A stretch of DNA of 64,000 nt from JANQPX01 sp965222015. GTDB lineage: Bacteria; Pseudomonadota; Alphaproteobacteria; Geminicoccales; Geminicoccaceae. The first letter of the stretch is position 1. Every line of letters starts with the position of its first letter. Position numbers and translations under genes: made by a program. The DNA lies in NCBI GenBank assembly GCA_965222015.1, contig CBDCTL010000024.1, positions 1 to 64,000 of the forward strand, in the 5' to 3' direction. The notes under the pieces were generated by a model. The model made no database searches. It was given only the letters and a program-made list of their open reading frames with translations, and was not told the origin of the DNA. Below, piece by piece: positions 25,752-34,777 of this stretch.

Positions 25752-26779
25752 GATCACCATTTAGAACACCGAAATACGCAAACGTCTTTCAGCGCAAGAA
25801 CGGGCAATGGGCCTCCTACTATCGACGAGGAGGCCGAAACACGCCAATCGACGGTGAGCCGGGAACGGCAGCGTGGATGGCTAGCTACGAGGCAATACAT
25901 AGCTCATGGGAGCAAAATGGATATGTCGGCATTGGTCCTGATGCCTTTTCTCAAGTCGCTGAACACTACATTCAAAGTGATCGTTACAAAGCTCTAAAAC
26001 CAAGACAGCAGGCCGACTATAGACGCGACGTCGATAATCTCAGACAGCTATTCGGTAACATGCCCGTCGGTAAGATTGATCGTCGCAAAGCCGTTGTCCT
26101 ACGGGATCGGATAGCCAAGGCGTCGCCGAGAAAAGCACAGAAGGTTGTCATGGTCCTCAAGCTCATCATGGAATGCGCGATGGATCACGGATTTATCGAC
26201 CGCAATCCATGCGACGGCATTAAGCGGCCGGTGGGGTATAAAGCAAAACCTTGGCGTCCCTGGGAAGATCCAGAGATCGACCTTTTCCTTACGCATGCGA
26301 AGCCGTGCTGGCGACGCGCGGTTATGATCCTCCTCTACACCGGCCTACGGCGAGGCGACGCTATCAATCTGAAATGGAGCCACATATGCGACGGCATTTT
26401 GCGATACCGAACCAGCAAGACAGAGGCCGAGGTCGTCGTCCCGCTTCATACCCGACTGGTCGCCGAGCTGGAGCATCGCTTGGCCGATAGCGTTTTCCTG
26501 ATCAACGGTGAAAGGGGTCGACCAATTCTTGTCGAAAGCACACTCTCACATGCCATACGTGACGAGTGCAAGCGCCTCGGCATGAGCGATCCACCGCCGC
26601 TTCATGGTCTTCGGAAGAACTCTGTCATGGCGCTGGTCGAGGCGGGATGTGAACCGCGTGAGATTCAGGCGATCACAGGCCAGTCGTTGCAGACGATCGA
26701 GCACTACGCAGCGAAATATAAGCGCGAGAAGCTAGCACAGGCCGCAATTCTCAAGCTTGAGAAACAGAACCAAAATTGA
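25745..26779 (+). CDS. Tyrosine recombinase (island integrase)
   Basis: A 344-residue phage-type integrase. The SAM-like N-terminal domain (FSQVAEHYIQSDRYKALKPRQQADYRRDV) is followed by the catalytic domain with YTGLRRGD (Arg202), LHGLRKN (His287, Arg290) and the nucleophile in TIEHYAAKY (Tyr321). The second His/Trp position is Gln313 (ITGQSLQ). It presumably mobilised the island that carries trb and ardA. tRNA-Arg, a typical target, lies 1.8 kb away with its 3' end facing this gene and only an IS element between. Confidence 0.9.
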   Translation: MVRSPFRTPKYANVFQRKNGQWASYYRRGGRNTPIDGEPGTAAWMASYEAIHSSWEQNGYVGIGPDAFSQVAEHYIQSDRYKALKPRQQADYRRDVDNLRQLFGNMPVGKIDRRKAVVLRDRIAKASPRKAQKVVMVLKLIMECAMDHGFIDRNPCDGIKRPVGYKAKPWRPWEDPEIDLFLTHAKPCWRRAVMILLYTGLRRGDAINLKWSHICDGILRYRTSKTEAEVVVPLHTRLVAELEHRLADSVFLINGERGRPILVESTLSHAIRDECKRLGMSDPPPLHGLRKNSVMALVEAGCEPREIQAITGQSLQTIEHYAAKYKREKLAQAAILKLEKQNQN

Positions 26780-26842
26780 ACATCTGAGGCGAAAAGTTAC
26801 ACACGGACTTACACGCGGCCCTATTGGGGCGCCTTGCGATTC

Positions 26843-28527
26843 GTAATCGGGGCAAAGTCTATGGCGCACAGGAAAATGTTCTCGATTCACAAAGCGAGTA
26901 GGATGTGATTCTACACTGGGGATGGAACAGCCCAGCCCCTCGCCGATCGATGATCTGTCTTTGGACGCGCTGCGCAGCCTGGTCAAAGAGCTGGTCGGGA
27001 AGCTCGCCGCACAGGACGCCCAGATCAAAGCCCTGAAGGAGGAGGTCACGCGGCTGAAGGGTCACAAGGGCAAGCCCAAGCTGAAGCCGTCGGGCATGGA
27101 ACAGGCGACGGAGAAGCGGTCGCGACGCCGCGGCAAGAAGAAAGGCTCGAGGCCGAGCCGCCAGAAGCTGGTGGTCAACGAAGAGCAGACACTGACGATC
27201 ACGCCGCCGGCCGGCTCGCGTTTCAAAGGCTATCAGGACTTCGTCGTCCAGGAGCTCAGGCTCGAGGCCCGGGTGATCCGCTATCGTCGAGAACGCTGGC
27301 TGACCGCCGACGGCAAGGTGATCACCGCCCCCCTGCCGTCAGGCTTGCGTGGTCATTTCGGACCTGAACTGCTTCGGTTCATTCTGCTGCAGCATCACCA
27401 GGGACAAGTGACGGTCGATCGGATCGCAACTTTTTTGACCAGCCTGGGGTTGGTGATCTCCAAGCATCAGGTCCTGCGGCTCCTCACCGGCGATGTCGCT
27501 GCCTTTGCCGCGGAAACGGATGATGTGCTGCGTGCTGGCCTGAGCATCGCGCCTTGGATCACGGTCGATGACACGGGCGCTCGGCATCGCGCCAGGAATG
27601 GCGTCACCACGCAGATCGGCAACGACCGCTTCACGTTTTTCGGGACCACGTTTTCCAAGAGCCGCGAGAACTTCCTGGAGCTGCTCCGCGCCGGCCATCG
27701 CGACTATGTCGTCAACGCCGAGGCGCTCGCCTACATGCGCGCCCGCAATCTCGCCGGCGAGGTCGTCCAGAAACTCGATGAGCATGGGCAAAGGATCTTT
27801 GCCGACGAGGTCGCCTGGTCGGCGCACCTCGACCATCTCGGCATCGGCAAGCTTGATGTGCATCCCAACCCCGTGAAGATCGCCACGGAGGGCGCGCTGT
27901 TCGGCAGTATCCGAGCGCACGGCTTTCTGCAAGAAACCGTCATCATCTCGGACGGCGCCGGCCAGTTCCGCCTGGCCGATCATGCGCTCTGCTGGATCCA
28001 CGCCGAGCGCCTGGTGCACAAGCTGATCGGCTTCAACGATCAGCAGCGGCAAGCGCTCGACGTCACCCGCCAGCTGATCTGGTGGTTTTACCAGGACCTC
28101 AAACTTTACAAACGCGATCCTTGTCGACGCCGGGCCGCCCAATTGAGGGCCAGGTTCGATCGCATCTTCACCCGCAAGACCGGCTTCGTCACCCTCGACC
28201 GGCTCCTGGCGCGCCTGCACGCCCGCAAAGACGAGCTCCTGCGCGTCCTCGATCGGCCGGAGATCCCACTTCATACCAACGGCTCCGAGAACGACATCCG
28301 ATGCCACGTCACCAAGCGAAAAATCTCAGGCGGCACATGGTCGGATCTCGGACGGCAAGCGCGTGATACCTTCCTCGGTCTGCTCAAGACCTGTCAGAAA
28401 CTCGGCATCTCATTCTTCGAGTATCTCGGCGACCGTCTCGGTGTACCAGGCGCACCAACAATCCAACCGCTCCCGCTACTCGTCAGACCAGCATAGCAGC
28501 CGGCGCCACAGGCTTTGCCCCGATTAC
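26843..28527 (+). mobile_element. IS66-like element with single transposase gene, complete
   Basis: The left end GTAATCGGGGCAAAGTC... and the reverse complement of the right end GTAATCGGGGCAAAGCC... match over about 28 bases and start with the GTAA typical of IS66. An 8-bp direct repeat TGCGATTC flanks it (26835-26842 and 28528-28535). Length 1685 bp. tnpA and tnpB are absent, as in the single-ORF branch of this family. Confidence 0.93.
26922..28496 (+). CDS. IS66-family DDE transposase (single-ORF type)
   Basis: A 524-residue, intact transposase. It has an N-terminal coiled-coil (LRSLVKELVGKLAAQDAQIKALKEEVTRL), a basic stretch, then the DDE_Tnp_IS66 core with APWITVDDTGARH (Asp), VIISDGAGQFRL (Asp) and LHTNGSENDIRCHVTKRKISGGTWSD (Glu region). 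Perfect target duplication and an undamaged frame suggest a recent arrival. Confidence 0.92.
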   Translation: MEQPSPSPIDDLSLDALRSLVKELVGKLAAQDAQIKALKEEVTRLKGHKGKPKLKPSGMEQATEKRSRRRGKKKGSRPSRQKLVVNEEQTLTITPPAGSRFKGYQDFVVQELRLEARVIRYRRERWLTADGKVITAPLPSGLRGHFGPELLRFILLQHHQGQVTVDRIATFLTSLGLVISKHQVLRLLTGDVAAFAAETDDVLRAGLSIAPWITVDDTGARHRARNGVTTQIGNDRFTFFGTTFSKSRENFLELLRAGHRDYVVNAEALAYMRARNLAGEVVQKLDEHGQRIFADEVAWSAHLDHLGIGKLDVHPNPVKIATEGALFGSIRAHGFLQETVIISDGAGQFRLADHALCWIHAERLVHKLIGFNDQQRQALDVTRQLIWWFYQDLKLYKRDPCRRRAAQLRARFDRIFTRKTGFVTLDRLLARLHARKDELLRVLDRPEIPLHTNGSENDIRCHVTKRKISGGTWSDLGRQARDTFLGLLKTCQKLGISFFEYLGDRLGVPGAPTIQPLPLLVRPA

Positions 28528-28556
28528 TGCGATTCCGTTTAACCCATTGAAAAGAT

Positions 28557-28633
28557 TGGCGCGCCCTGCAGGATTCGAACCTGCGACCGTCGGCTTAGAA
28601 GGCCGATGCTCTATCCAGCTGAGCTAAGGGCGC
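28557..28633 (-). tRNA. tRNA-Arg (anticodon TCT)
   Basis: Read leftward the cloverleaf begins GCGCCCTTAGCTCAGCTGG with acceptor stem GCGCCCT/AGGGCGC, anticodon loop CTTCTAA (anticodon TCT) and T-arm CAGGTTCGAATCCTG. Discriminator G is followed by an encoded CCA (28557-28559). Its 3' end points to the integrase island, consistent with a former integration target, though no second copy of the tRNA end was found in the window. Confidence 0.95.
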
Positions 28634-28678
28634 TCAGGTGGTTTGGGTATCACAGCCGGGTTGGCTCGGCAATTCTCG

Positions 28679-28966
28679 TCATGCAGGGGAGGTGAAGTTG
28701 TCGGCGTAGGATTTCGGGCGGACGATACGGCTTTTCGGCTTGGCGACACGAAGCTCGATGCCATTTCGCCTGGCATAGGCAATCGCTGCCTCCCGGCTCG
28801 GAAACTTGAGCTGGATCTGCTGCGCCGTGTCGCCGGAGCCGGACCAGCCGCAGAGCGGGTCGATGGTCTTCGGGGCTTCGGGCTCCATCTCCAGGATCCA
28901 ATGGCGGGTTTTGGCGCGGCCGGACGAGGTCGCGGTCTTGGCCGGTTGATAGAGGCGCGCGGGCAT
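28679..28966 (-). CDS. NDUFS4-type complex I accessory subunit
   Basis: A 95-residue protein starting MPARLYQPAKTATSSGRAKTRHWILEME, with PLCGWSGSGDTAQQIQLKFPSREAAIAYARRNG and a basic C-terminus RPKSYADNF. This is the ETC complex I subunit conserved region of mitochondrial NDUFS4, found in bacteria almost only among alphaproteobacteria. Acts at the NADH-binding arm of complex I. Stands next to tRNA-Arg. Confidence 0.9.
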   Translation of the reverse strand: MPARLYQPAKTATSSGRAKTRHWILEMEPEAPKTIDPLCGWSGSGDTAQQIQLKFPSREAAIAYARRNGIELRVAKPKSRIVRPKSYADNFTSPA

Positions 28967-29027
28967 GGGCAGGGTCGACTCCGGTGAATGGTGCACCGCT
29001 TAGGTCTAGAGGACCCGATTTGCGGCT

Positions 29028-29654
29028 TCAACCATCCTGTCCCGACGGCCCGGGCACTGTTCGGGACAAGCGCTCCAGCGCCAGCCACTGTAGGGCGACG
29101 ACGGTCGTCGCCACCTTGATCCGGCCGCGCCGCAGCCAGTCGATCGCTTCGTCGGCCCCGACCACGTGAACCTTCACGTCCTCGCCCTCCTCGGCGACGC
29201 CGAAGAAACCGCCGGCCTCCTCGGCATCGACCCTTGCGACGAACAGATCGACGGTTTCCGTGGATCCTCCGGGGCTCGCGAAAAAGCGCATGACGTGGCG
29301 AAGATCAACAAGCTCAAGCCCTGCCTCTTCTCTGGCCTCGCGCCGGGCGACCTCCTCGATCCCCTCGCCCTCCTCGACGATGCCCGCGACCGTCTCGATC
29401 AGCCAGGGATCCGGATCAACGCCCATGGCGCCCGGACGAAACTGCTCGATCAGGACGACCCGGTCGCGATCGGGATCGTAGGGGAGGACCGCGACGGCGC
29501 AGCCGCGCTCGAAGATCTCCCGGGCGAGCTCGGGGCTCTCACCGCCGGCGAACAGCTCGTGAACCAGGCGGTAGCGGAGGATCTTGAAATAGCCTTCAAA
29601 GGCGAGCTCGCGCCCGAGAATGCGAAAGCGCCTGTTCGCGCCGGCTTCGATCAA
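29028..29654 (-). CDS. nudF: Nudix hydrolase, ADP-ribose pyrophosphatase type
   Basis: A 208-residue Nudix enzyme with the box GIVEEGEGIEEVARREAREEAGL and preceding LIEQFRPGA, typical of NudF-like ADP-sugar pyrophosphatases. The downstream FFASPGGSTETVDLFVA segment also fits that subfamily. Its start overlaps the RAM-domain gene by 4 bases, so the two are probably translated together. Confidence 0.88.
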   Translation of the reverse strand: MIEAGANRRFRILGRELAFEGYFKILRYRLVHELFAGGESPELAREIFERGCAVAVLPYDPDRDRVVLIEQFRPGAMGVDPDPWLIETVAGIVEEGEGIEEVARREAREEAGLELVDLRHVMRFFASPGGSTETVDLFVARVDAEEAGGFFGVAEEGEDVKVHVVGADEAIDWLRRGRIKVATTVVALQWLALERLSRTVPGPSGQDG

Positions 29655-29893
29655 GCGAAGGCCTTGTGCGCGATCAGTGTGAAGCTGTCGCGAACGCCGT
29701 CCAGCGTCTGCACGTGATTGGTGACGAAGCGGCCGATATCGTCGTCATCCTCGAGATAGATCTTCATCAGGAGGTCGTATTGTCCGGAGATCGAATGCAC
29801 CTCGGACACCTCGTCCATCTGCTGCACGGCCGCGTCGGCGACGTCGTAGGCACGGCCGAGCTCGCATTTCAGAAGAACGAACAGCGTCTGCAT
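29651..29893 (-). CDS. Stand-alone Lrp/AsnC ligand-binding (RAM) domain protein
   Basis: An 80-residue protein with the full alpha/beta RAM fold sequence (LFVLLKCELGRAYDVADAAVQQMDEVSEVHSISGQYDLLMKIYLEDDDDIGRF in parts) but no helix-turn-helix. Such stand-alone proteins form rings that bind small ligands. It is wedged between a helicase and a Nudix gene with overlaps of 1 and 4 bases, so all three are one operon. Confidence 0.85.
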   Translation of the reverse strand: MQTLFVLLKCELGRAYDVADAAVQQMDEVSEVHSISGQYDLLMKIYLEDDDDIGRFVTNHVQTLDGVRDSFTLIAHKAFA

Positions 29894-31404
29894 CAGGCTT
29901 CGCCGGCCGCCTTTCGCTGCTCCGAGGCCGGGCGCTGAACCGGCACCGGCCGTCGCATGAACAGCGGCACGTGATCGCCCATGCCGACCACGGGATTGTC
30001 ACCGTCACGCTGCTTCCGTCCATGGGCGGGTTTCGACCGGGCGGAGGCACGCTGACGGCCTGCGGCGGCAGGTGCCGACCTGCCGTTGCTGTCGGCGCCG
30101 GCCTCCGTAAGCGCCGACGCCTCTTCGACCTCGGCGCCGTCCTTCTTGGCGGAACGTCGGCGGCTCGGACGCTTCTCGTCGCCAGGCTTCTTGTCGTCGT
30201 CGTTGGCAGCACCGCGTCTTCGGCCGCGGCCGGACGCTGGCTTCGGTTCGGACGCCGGCTTCGAAGCCCCCTTTTCCCTGTCGTCACCGTCGGCCATGTC
30301 GAGGACCGGGATTTTCTTGCCGGTGAGCCTGGCGATGGCGTCGACGAACTTGCCCTCTTCGCCGAAGGCGAGGGTGTAGGCGCGCCCCTCCTGCCCTGCC
30401 CGTCCCGTCCGGCCGATGCGATGCACGTAATCCTCGGCGTGGGTCGGCACGTCGTAATTGATGACGCAGGGCAGCATGGCGATATCGATGCCGCGCGCGG
30501 CGACGTCGGTCGCCACGAGAAAATTGACCTCTCCCTCCTTGAAGGCGTCCAGGGACTGGGTGCGCTGGCTCTGGTCGAGATCGCCGTGGATGTCACGGGC
30601 GCTGTGGCCGGCCCGCTCCAGCTGGCGGCGCAGCACCGAAACGTCGCGCTTGCGGTTGCAGAAGATGATCGCTTTCTCGACATCCTGGGTTTCGATCAGA
30701 CGCTTCAGCACCTTGAACTTCTGCCGTGGCGCCACGATGGTCAGGTGATCGGCAATCCGCTCGCCCGTGGTCGACGGCGGGGAAGCCTGGACCGTGACGG
30801 GGTCGACCAGGAAATTGTCGGCGAGCCGCCGCACTTCCGGCGGCATGGTCGCGGAGAAAAGCAGCGTCTGACGGCGCTTGCTGACGAGATTGACGATACG
30901 CTCGACATCGGGGATGAAGCCCATGTCGAGCATGCGGTCCGCCTCGTCGATGACGAGGGTCGAGACGCCGCCGAGCAGGACCTTGCCGCGCTCGAACTGA
31001 TCGAGCAGGCGGCCCGGCGTGGCGATCAGGACGTCGACGCCGCGCTCCAGCTTCTTCCACTGCTCGTCCATGCCGACGCCGCCGATCAGCAACGCCATGG
31101 ACAGCTTCAGATGGCGGCCATAGGTCTCGAAATAATCGGCGGTCTGGGTGGCAAGTTCGCGCGTGGGGCTGAGGATCAGGGACCGGGGCATGCGCGCCTT
31201 GCTCTGTCCGGACGCGAGCCGCTCGATCATCGGCAACACGAAGGCCGCGGTCTTGCCGGTGCCGGTCTGCGCGATGCCCAGCAGATCACCGCCGGTCAGA
31301 ATCGCCGGGATGGCCTGCTCCTGAATGGGCGTCGGCTCCTGATAGCCGGCTTCTTCCACGGCTTTCAGGATGTCCTCGCGCAACGCGAGTTCGCTGAATT
31401 TCAT
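29893..31404 (-). CDS. DEAD-box RNA helicase (RhlE-like)
   Basis: A 503-residue helicase carrying the Q motif (YQEPTPIQEQAIP), motif I AQTGTGKT, PTRELA, TPGRLLD, VIDEADRML, SAT, the C-terminal ATDVAARGIDI and HRIGRTGRAG. A basic, Arg/Lys/Ala-rich disordered tail follows from about residue 385, typical of RhlE proteins that remodel ribosomal precursors or act in cold adaptation. First gene of the helicase-RAM-Nudix operon. Confidence 0.93.
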   Translation of the reverse strand: MKFSELALREDILKAVEEAGYQEPTPIQEQAIPAILTGGDLLGIAQTGTGKTAAFVLPMIERLASGQSKARMPRSLILSPTRELATQTADYFETYGRHLKLSMALLIGGVGMDEQWKKLERGVDVLIATPGRLLDQFERGKVLLGGVSTLVIDEADRMLDMGFIPDVERIVNLVSKRRQTLLFSATMPPEVRRLADNFLVDPVTVQASPPSTTGERIADHLTIVAPRQKFKVLKRLIETQDVEKAIIFCNRKRDVSVLRRQLERAGHSARDIHGDLDQSQRTQSLDAFKEGEVNFLVATDVAARGIDIAMLPCVINYDVPTHAEDYVHRIGRTGRAGQEGRAYTLAFGEEGKFVDAIARLTGKKIPVLDMADGDDREKGASKPASEPKPASGRGRRRGAANDDDKKPGDEKRPSRRRSAKKDGAEVEEASALTEAGADSNGRSAPAAAGRQRASARSKPAHGRKQRDGDNPVVGMGDHVPLFMRRPVPVQRPASEQRKAAGEA

Positions 31405-31705
31405 GCGGTTCCAGTTCGGGGTATCGGTTCTAGTTTCGGTCTGCGATGCTTGGGCGCTGGTTTCGATGTAGAGATTTGTTGAAATTTGTCAATGATGCCG
31501 ATCTCCGGCTAGAATTTCCGGCCGGTTTTATTTTACCAACTGGCGATTTGATCACCCCTTATCTGAGTATGCTCCGCGAAACGATGTGAAAAAGCGGGAT
31601 CACCGACAGTCGACCGGGCAAGCTTGGGATCGACCGCTGAAGCGAACGATCCGGGACCGGCATGTCGACGCCGGCCCCGGATCGGCGAGCATGGATCCAC
31701 CCCGA
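31405..31705. other. Intergenic region between helicase and ggt genes
   Basis: Holds the helicase promoter on the left and, at 31647-31684, a strong hairpin terminating ggt. Both genes are leftward. An AT-richer patch with TTTTATTTTACC lies at about 31528-31540. No gene seen. Confidence 0.5.
31647..31684 (-). terminator. Hairpin downstream of ggt
   Basis: In the leftward transcript a 15-bp stem (CGATCCGGGGCCGGC with GCCGGTCCCGGATCG, one G-U pair) closes an 8-base loop, 22 bases after the ggt stop. No T tract follows. Confidence 0.6.
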
Positions 31706-33451
31706 TCAGTATCCCAAAGTCGACGCCCCCGCGCGCCGCGGGTCGGAGGCGCCGTAGAGGCCGTCTTCGGTGACCATGATCGACTGGGTACTGCCCATGG
31801 CGTCCTTCACCACCACATTATGGCCGCGCTGCTCCAGGAGGCGGATGGTGTCGACACTCAGCCCCTCTTCGATCCGAAGCTCGTCCGGCAGCCACTGGTG
31901 ATGGATGCGCGGCGCATGGGTGGCCTCGGCGACATTCATGCCGTGGTCGATCACGTTCATGATCACCTGCAGCGTGGTGGTGATGATGCGCGAGCCGCCG
32001 GGGCTGCCGGTGACCAGGACCGGCTTGCCGTCCGCAAGCACGAGGGTCGGGCTCATCGAGGAGAGCGGCCGTTTCCGGGGCTCGACCGCGTTGGCATCGC
32101 CGCCGATCAGGCCATAGGCGTTGGGCACGCCGGGCTTGGCGGAAAAGTCGTCGAGTTCGTTGTTCAGGAGGATGCCGGTGCCGTCGGCGACCAGGCCGCT
32201 GCCATAGCTGAAATTGATGGTGTAGGTATTCGCGACCGCATTGCCTTCGGAATCGACGACGGAGAAATGGGTGGTCTCGTCGCTTTCGTAAGGTGTGAGA
32301 TCGGCGGGACCGATCTCCGCGGCCGTGGCCGCGCGCCCCTGGCTGATGCTGGCGAGACTGTCCGCCGCATAGATCTTCGAGGTCAGAGCTTCGACCGGCA
32401 CATCGACGAAATCAGGGTCGCCCAGATATTCGCTGCGGTCGGCATAGGCGTATTTCATGGCCTCGGCCATCATGTGGATGCTGTCGGCGCTGTTATGGCC
32501 GAGAAAGCCGATCGGCACGCCTTCGAGGGTGTTCAGGATCTGGACGATATGCACCCCGCCGGAGCTCGGCGGCGGCATGGAGACGATGTCATAGCCGCGA
32601 TAGCTGCCAGAGACCGGCTCGCGCAGCTTGACCTCGTAATTCCTGAAGTCGTCGAGGGTGAGATGGCCGTCCGCGGCTTCGACCGCCGCCACGATCTTTT
32701 CGGCAATCGGGCCCTCGTAGAAGGCGGCGGGGCCGTTCTCGGCGATCAGCTTCATCGATGCCGCGAGATCGCTCTGCATCAGGGTCTCGCCGGGCTCGAA
32801 GGGCACGCCGCCCTCCTTGTAGAAAATCGCGGTCGAGGACGGCCATTTCTGCAGGCGGTCGCTCAGTCCCTTCAGGGAATCGGAGAGATCCTCGTTGACC
32901 TCGATACCGTCCTCGGCAAGCGCGATCGCCGGTGCCAGGGCGTCGGCAAGCGTGATCGTGCCGTAGTTTTCGAGCGCATAGGCCATGCCGGCCACGGTTC
33001 CGGGCACGCCGACCGCGAGGCCGGTGAAGCGGGACTTGTTGGAGTCGGCCTCGCCTGCCTCGTCGAGATACATGTCGCGGAAGGCCGCTTCGCCCGACAT
33101 CTCGCGATAGTCGATCGCGACCGTCTCGCCGCTCTCGGCATCATGCACCATCATGAAGCCGCCGCCGCCCAGATTGCCGGCGCGCGGCAAGGTCACGGCG
33201 AGCGCGAACGCCACCGACACGGCCGCGTCCACCGCGTTGCCGCCGTTCTCCAGCACGTCGAGGCCGATCCGGGTCGCGAGCGCTTCCTGGCTCGCCACCA
33301 TGCCGTTCGCGCCGTAGACGGGGTGGACGAGATCGCGCTCGCTGAAGATCGCCGCCGGCTGCGCCGAGACCGCACCGGCGATCGTCAGCGCGAGACCGAG
33401 AGTCGTCAGCCCCCCGAACGTCGCTTTTCCGCCCATCCTCATCTCCTTCAA
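31706..33451 (-). CDS. ggt: Gamma-glutamyltransferase (GGT), exported
   Basis: A 581-residue periplasmic N-terminal-nucleophile hydrolase that cleaves gamma-glutamyl bonds of glutathione. A signal peptide (GGLTTLGLALTIAGAVSAQ) precedes the large subunit with GGNAVDAAVSVAFAL and GNLGGGGFM. The autoprocessing site is T393-T-H-F-S-V-V-D, where Thr393 becomes the N-terminal nucleophile. The small subunit has NNELDDF, SSMSPT and GSPGGSRI. Three closely spaced ATGs begin the frame. An AAGGAG best fits the third (33436). Confidence 0.93.
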   Translation of the reverse strand: MKEMRMGGKATFGGLTTLGLALTIAGAVSAQPAAIFSERDLVHPVYGANGMVASQEALATRIGLDVLENGGNAVDAAVSVAFALAVTLPRAGNLGGGGFMMVHDAESGETVAIDYREMSGEAAFRDMYLDEAGEADSNKSRFTGLAVGVPGTVAGMAYALENYGTITLADALAPAIALAEDGIEVNEDLSDSLKGLSDRLQKWPSSTAIFYKEGGVPFEPGETLMQSDLAASMKLIAENGPAAFYEGPIAEKIVAAVEAADGHLTLDDFRNYEVKLREPVSGSYRGYDIVSMPPPSSGGVHIVQILNTLEGVPIGFLGHNSADSIHMMAEAMKYAYADRSEYLGDPDFVDVPVEALTSKIYAADSLASISQGRAATAAEIGPADLTPYESDETTHFSVVDSEGNAVANTYTINFSYGSGLVADGTGILLNNELDDFSAKPGVPNAYGLIGGDANAVEPRKRPLSSMSPTLVLADGKPVLVTGSPGGSRIITTTLQVIMNVIDHGMNVAEATHAPRIHHQWLPDELRIEEGLSVDTIRLLEQRGHNVVVKDAMGSTQSIMVTEDGLYGASDPRRAGASTLGY

Positions 33452-33529
33452 TTCTTCATTATCATCGTTTGGTTAACCGTCCGTTAACCCCGATCTGCGA
33501 TATCTTCAGACTAGGTCAACGACCGGGGG

Positions 33530-34777
33530 ATGACCAATCCATTTTCCAGCGCTAGCTTGAGCGCCGAACGCTGCATCGATCTTGGATCTTCCATGGCCTA
33601 TCCCAAGCTTTCCCTGCTCGCTGGTCAGGACCGCCGTCTGCGCGCCGGCCATCCCTGGGTGTATTCCAACGAGCTCAGGATGGACGCCGCAGCCAAGGCG
33701 ATCGAGCCGGGCTCCGCCGTGCGGCTGGCCAATGTCGCCGGCAAGGCGATGGCGGTCGCACAGTTCAACCCGCATTCGCTGATCGCGGCTCGGGTGCTGA
33801 GCCGCAACCAGAACGCCACCATCGACACCGCCTTTCTCGAACGCCGCCTGACGCGCGCCCTTCGGCTGCGTGAGCGCCTGTATGACGAGCCCTTCTATCG
33901 TCTGGTACATGCCGAGGCCGACGGCCTGCCGGGTCTCGTGATCGACCGCTTGGGCGGCAGCCTCGTCATCCAGGCGAACAGCGCCGGCATGGACCGGCTG
34001 AAGCCGGATCTGCTGGACGCGATCGATCGTGTTCTGGACGCGGGCCTCGTGATCTTTCGCAATGACAGCCCGGCGCGCGAAAGAGAGGGGCTGGAGCTCG
34101 GAATCGAGGTGGCGCGCGGCAAGGCGGACGGACCGATCGAGCTTCGTGAGAACGGCCTCACCTTCCTCGCCGATCCGCTCGATGGCCAGAAAACCGGCTG
34201 GTATTTCGATCAGCGGGAAAACCGCGCCTTCGCCGCCAGGCTGGCGAAGGGCCAGCGGGTCCTGGATCTTTACAGCTATGGCGGCGGCTTCGGGATCACC
34301 GCCCTCGCCGCCGGCGCCGAAGACGCGCTCGCCATCGACCGTTCGCAAGGCGCGCTCGATCTCGCGAGCGCGGCCGCGGCGCGTAACGGTTTCACTGATC
34401 GCCTGAGCACCGTCCGCGAAGAGGGGTTCGCGGCGCTCGAGCGCCTGGCCGGCGAAAAACGCCGTTTCGGCCTCGTGATCGCCGATCCGCCGAGCTTCGT
34501 GAAGAGCAAGCGGGACCTGAACGCCGGTCTCAAGGGTTACCGCAAGCTCGCACGCGCCGCGGCGGCACTGGTCGCCGAGGAGGGGTTCCTGGTGATCGCG
34601 TCCTGCTCCCACAATGTGCCGATGGACAAGTTTCGCGACGAGGTGCGCAAGGGCCTCGGCGACGCGGGGCGCGGCGGCCGTCTGCTGCGCCAGGCCGGCG
34701 CTAGTGCCGATCATCCGAGCCACCCCGTGCTCTCGGAGTCGGCCTACTTGAAGTGCCTTATCTACACGCTCGACTAA
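33530..34777 (+). CDS. rlmI: Class I SAM-dependent rRNA methyltransferase, RlmI-like
   Basis: A PUA domain (about 22-100, LLAGQDRRLRAGHPWVYSNE) followed by the RlmI N-domain and a Rossmann methyltransferase (DLYSYGGGFGITALAAGA, ADPPSFVKSK, IASCSHNV), the m5C23S rRNA family layout without the catalytic-cysteine PC motif of Rsm enzymes. ATG 33530 directly follows GGGGG. ATG 33593 (MAYPKLSLLAG) matches the family start better but has a weaker ribosome site. Confidence 0.88.
   Translation: MTNPFSSASLSAERCIDLGSSMAYPKLSLLAGQDRRLRAGHPWVYSNELRMDAAAKAIEPGSAVRLANVAGKAMAVAQFNPHSLIAARVLSRNQNATIDTAFLERRLTRALRLRERLYDEPFYRLVHAEADGLPGLVIDRLGGSLVIQANSAGMDRLKPDLLDAIDRVLDAGLVIFRNDSPAREREGLELGIEVARGKADGPIELRENGLTFLADPLDGQKTGWYFDQRENRAFAARLAKGQRVLDLYSYGGGFGITALAAGAEDALAIDRSQGALDLASAAAARNGFTDRLSTVREEGFAALERLAGEKRRFGLVIADPPSFVKSKRDLNAGLKGYRKLARAAAALVAEEGFLVIASCSHNVPMDKFRDEVRKGLGDAGRGGRLLRQAGASADHPSHPVLSESAYLKCLIYTLD

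Noticed and set aside
26823..26845. Sequence TTGGGGCGCCTTGCGATTC as a possible att copy of the tRNA-Arg 3' end
   Set aside because: Resemblance to TTGGCGCGCCCTGCAGGATTC needs two indels and stops at the IS66 boundary. Too weak to call an attachment site.
29971..31482. 503-codon rightward open frame
   Set aside because: Antisense to the DEAD-box helicase, which has every expected motif. It is a product of GC-rich codon bias.
31586..33487. 633-codon rightward open frame
   Set aside because: Antisense to ggt. His/Asp/Arg-rich without any motif.
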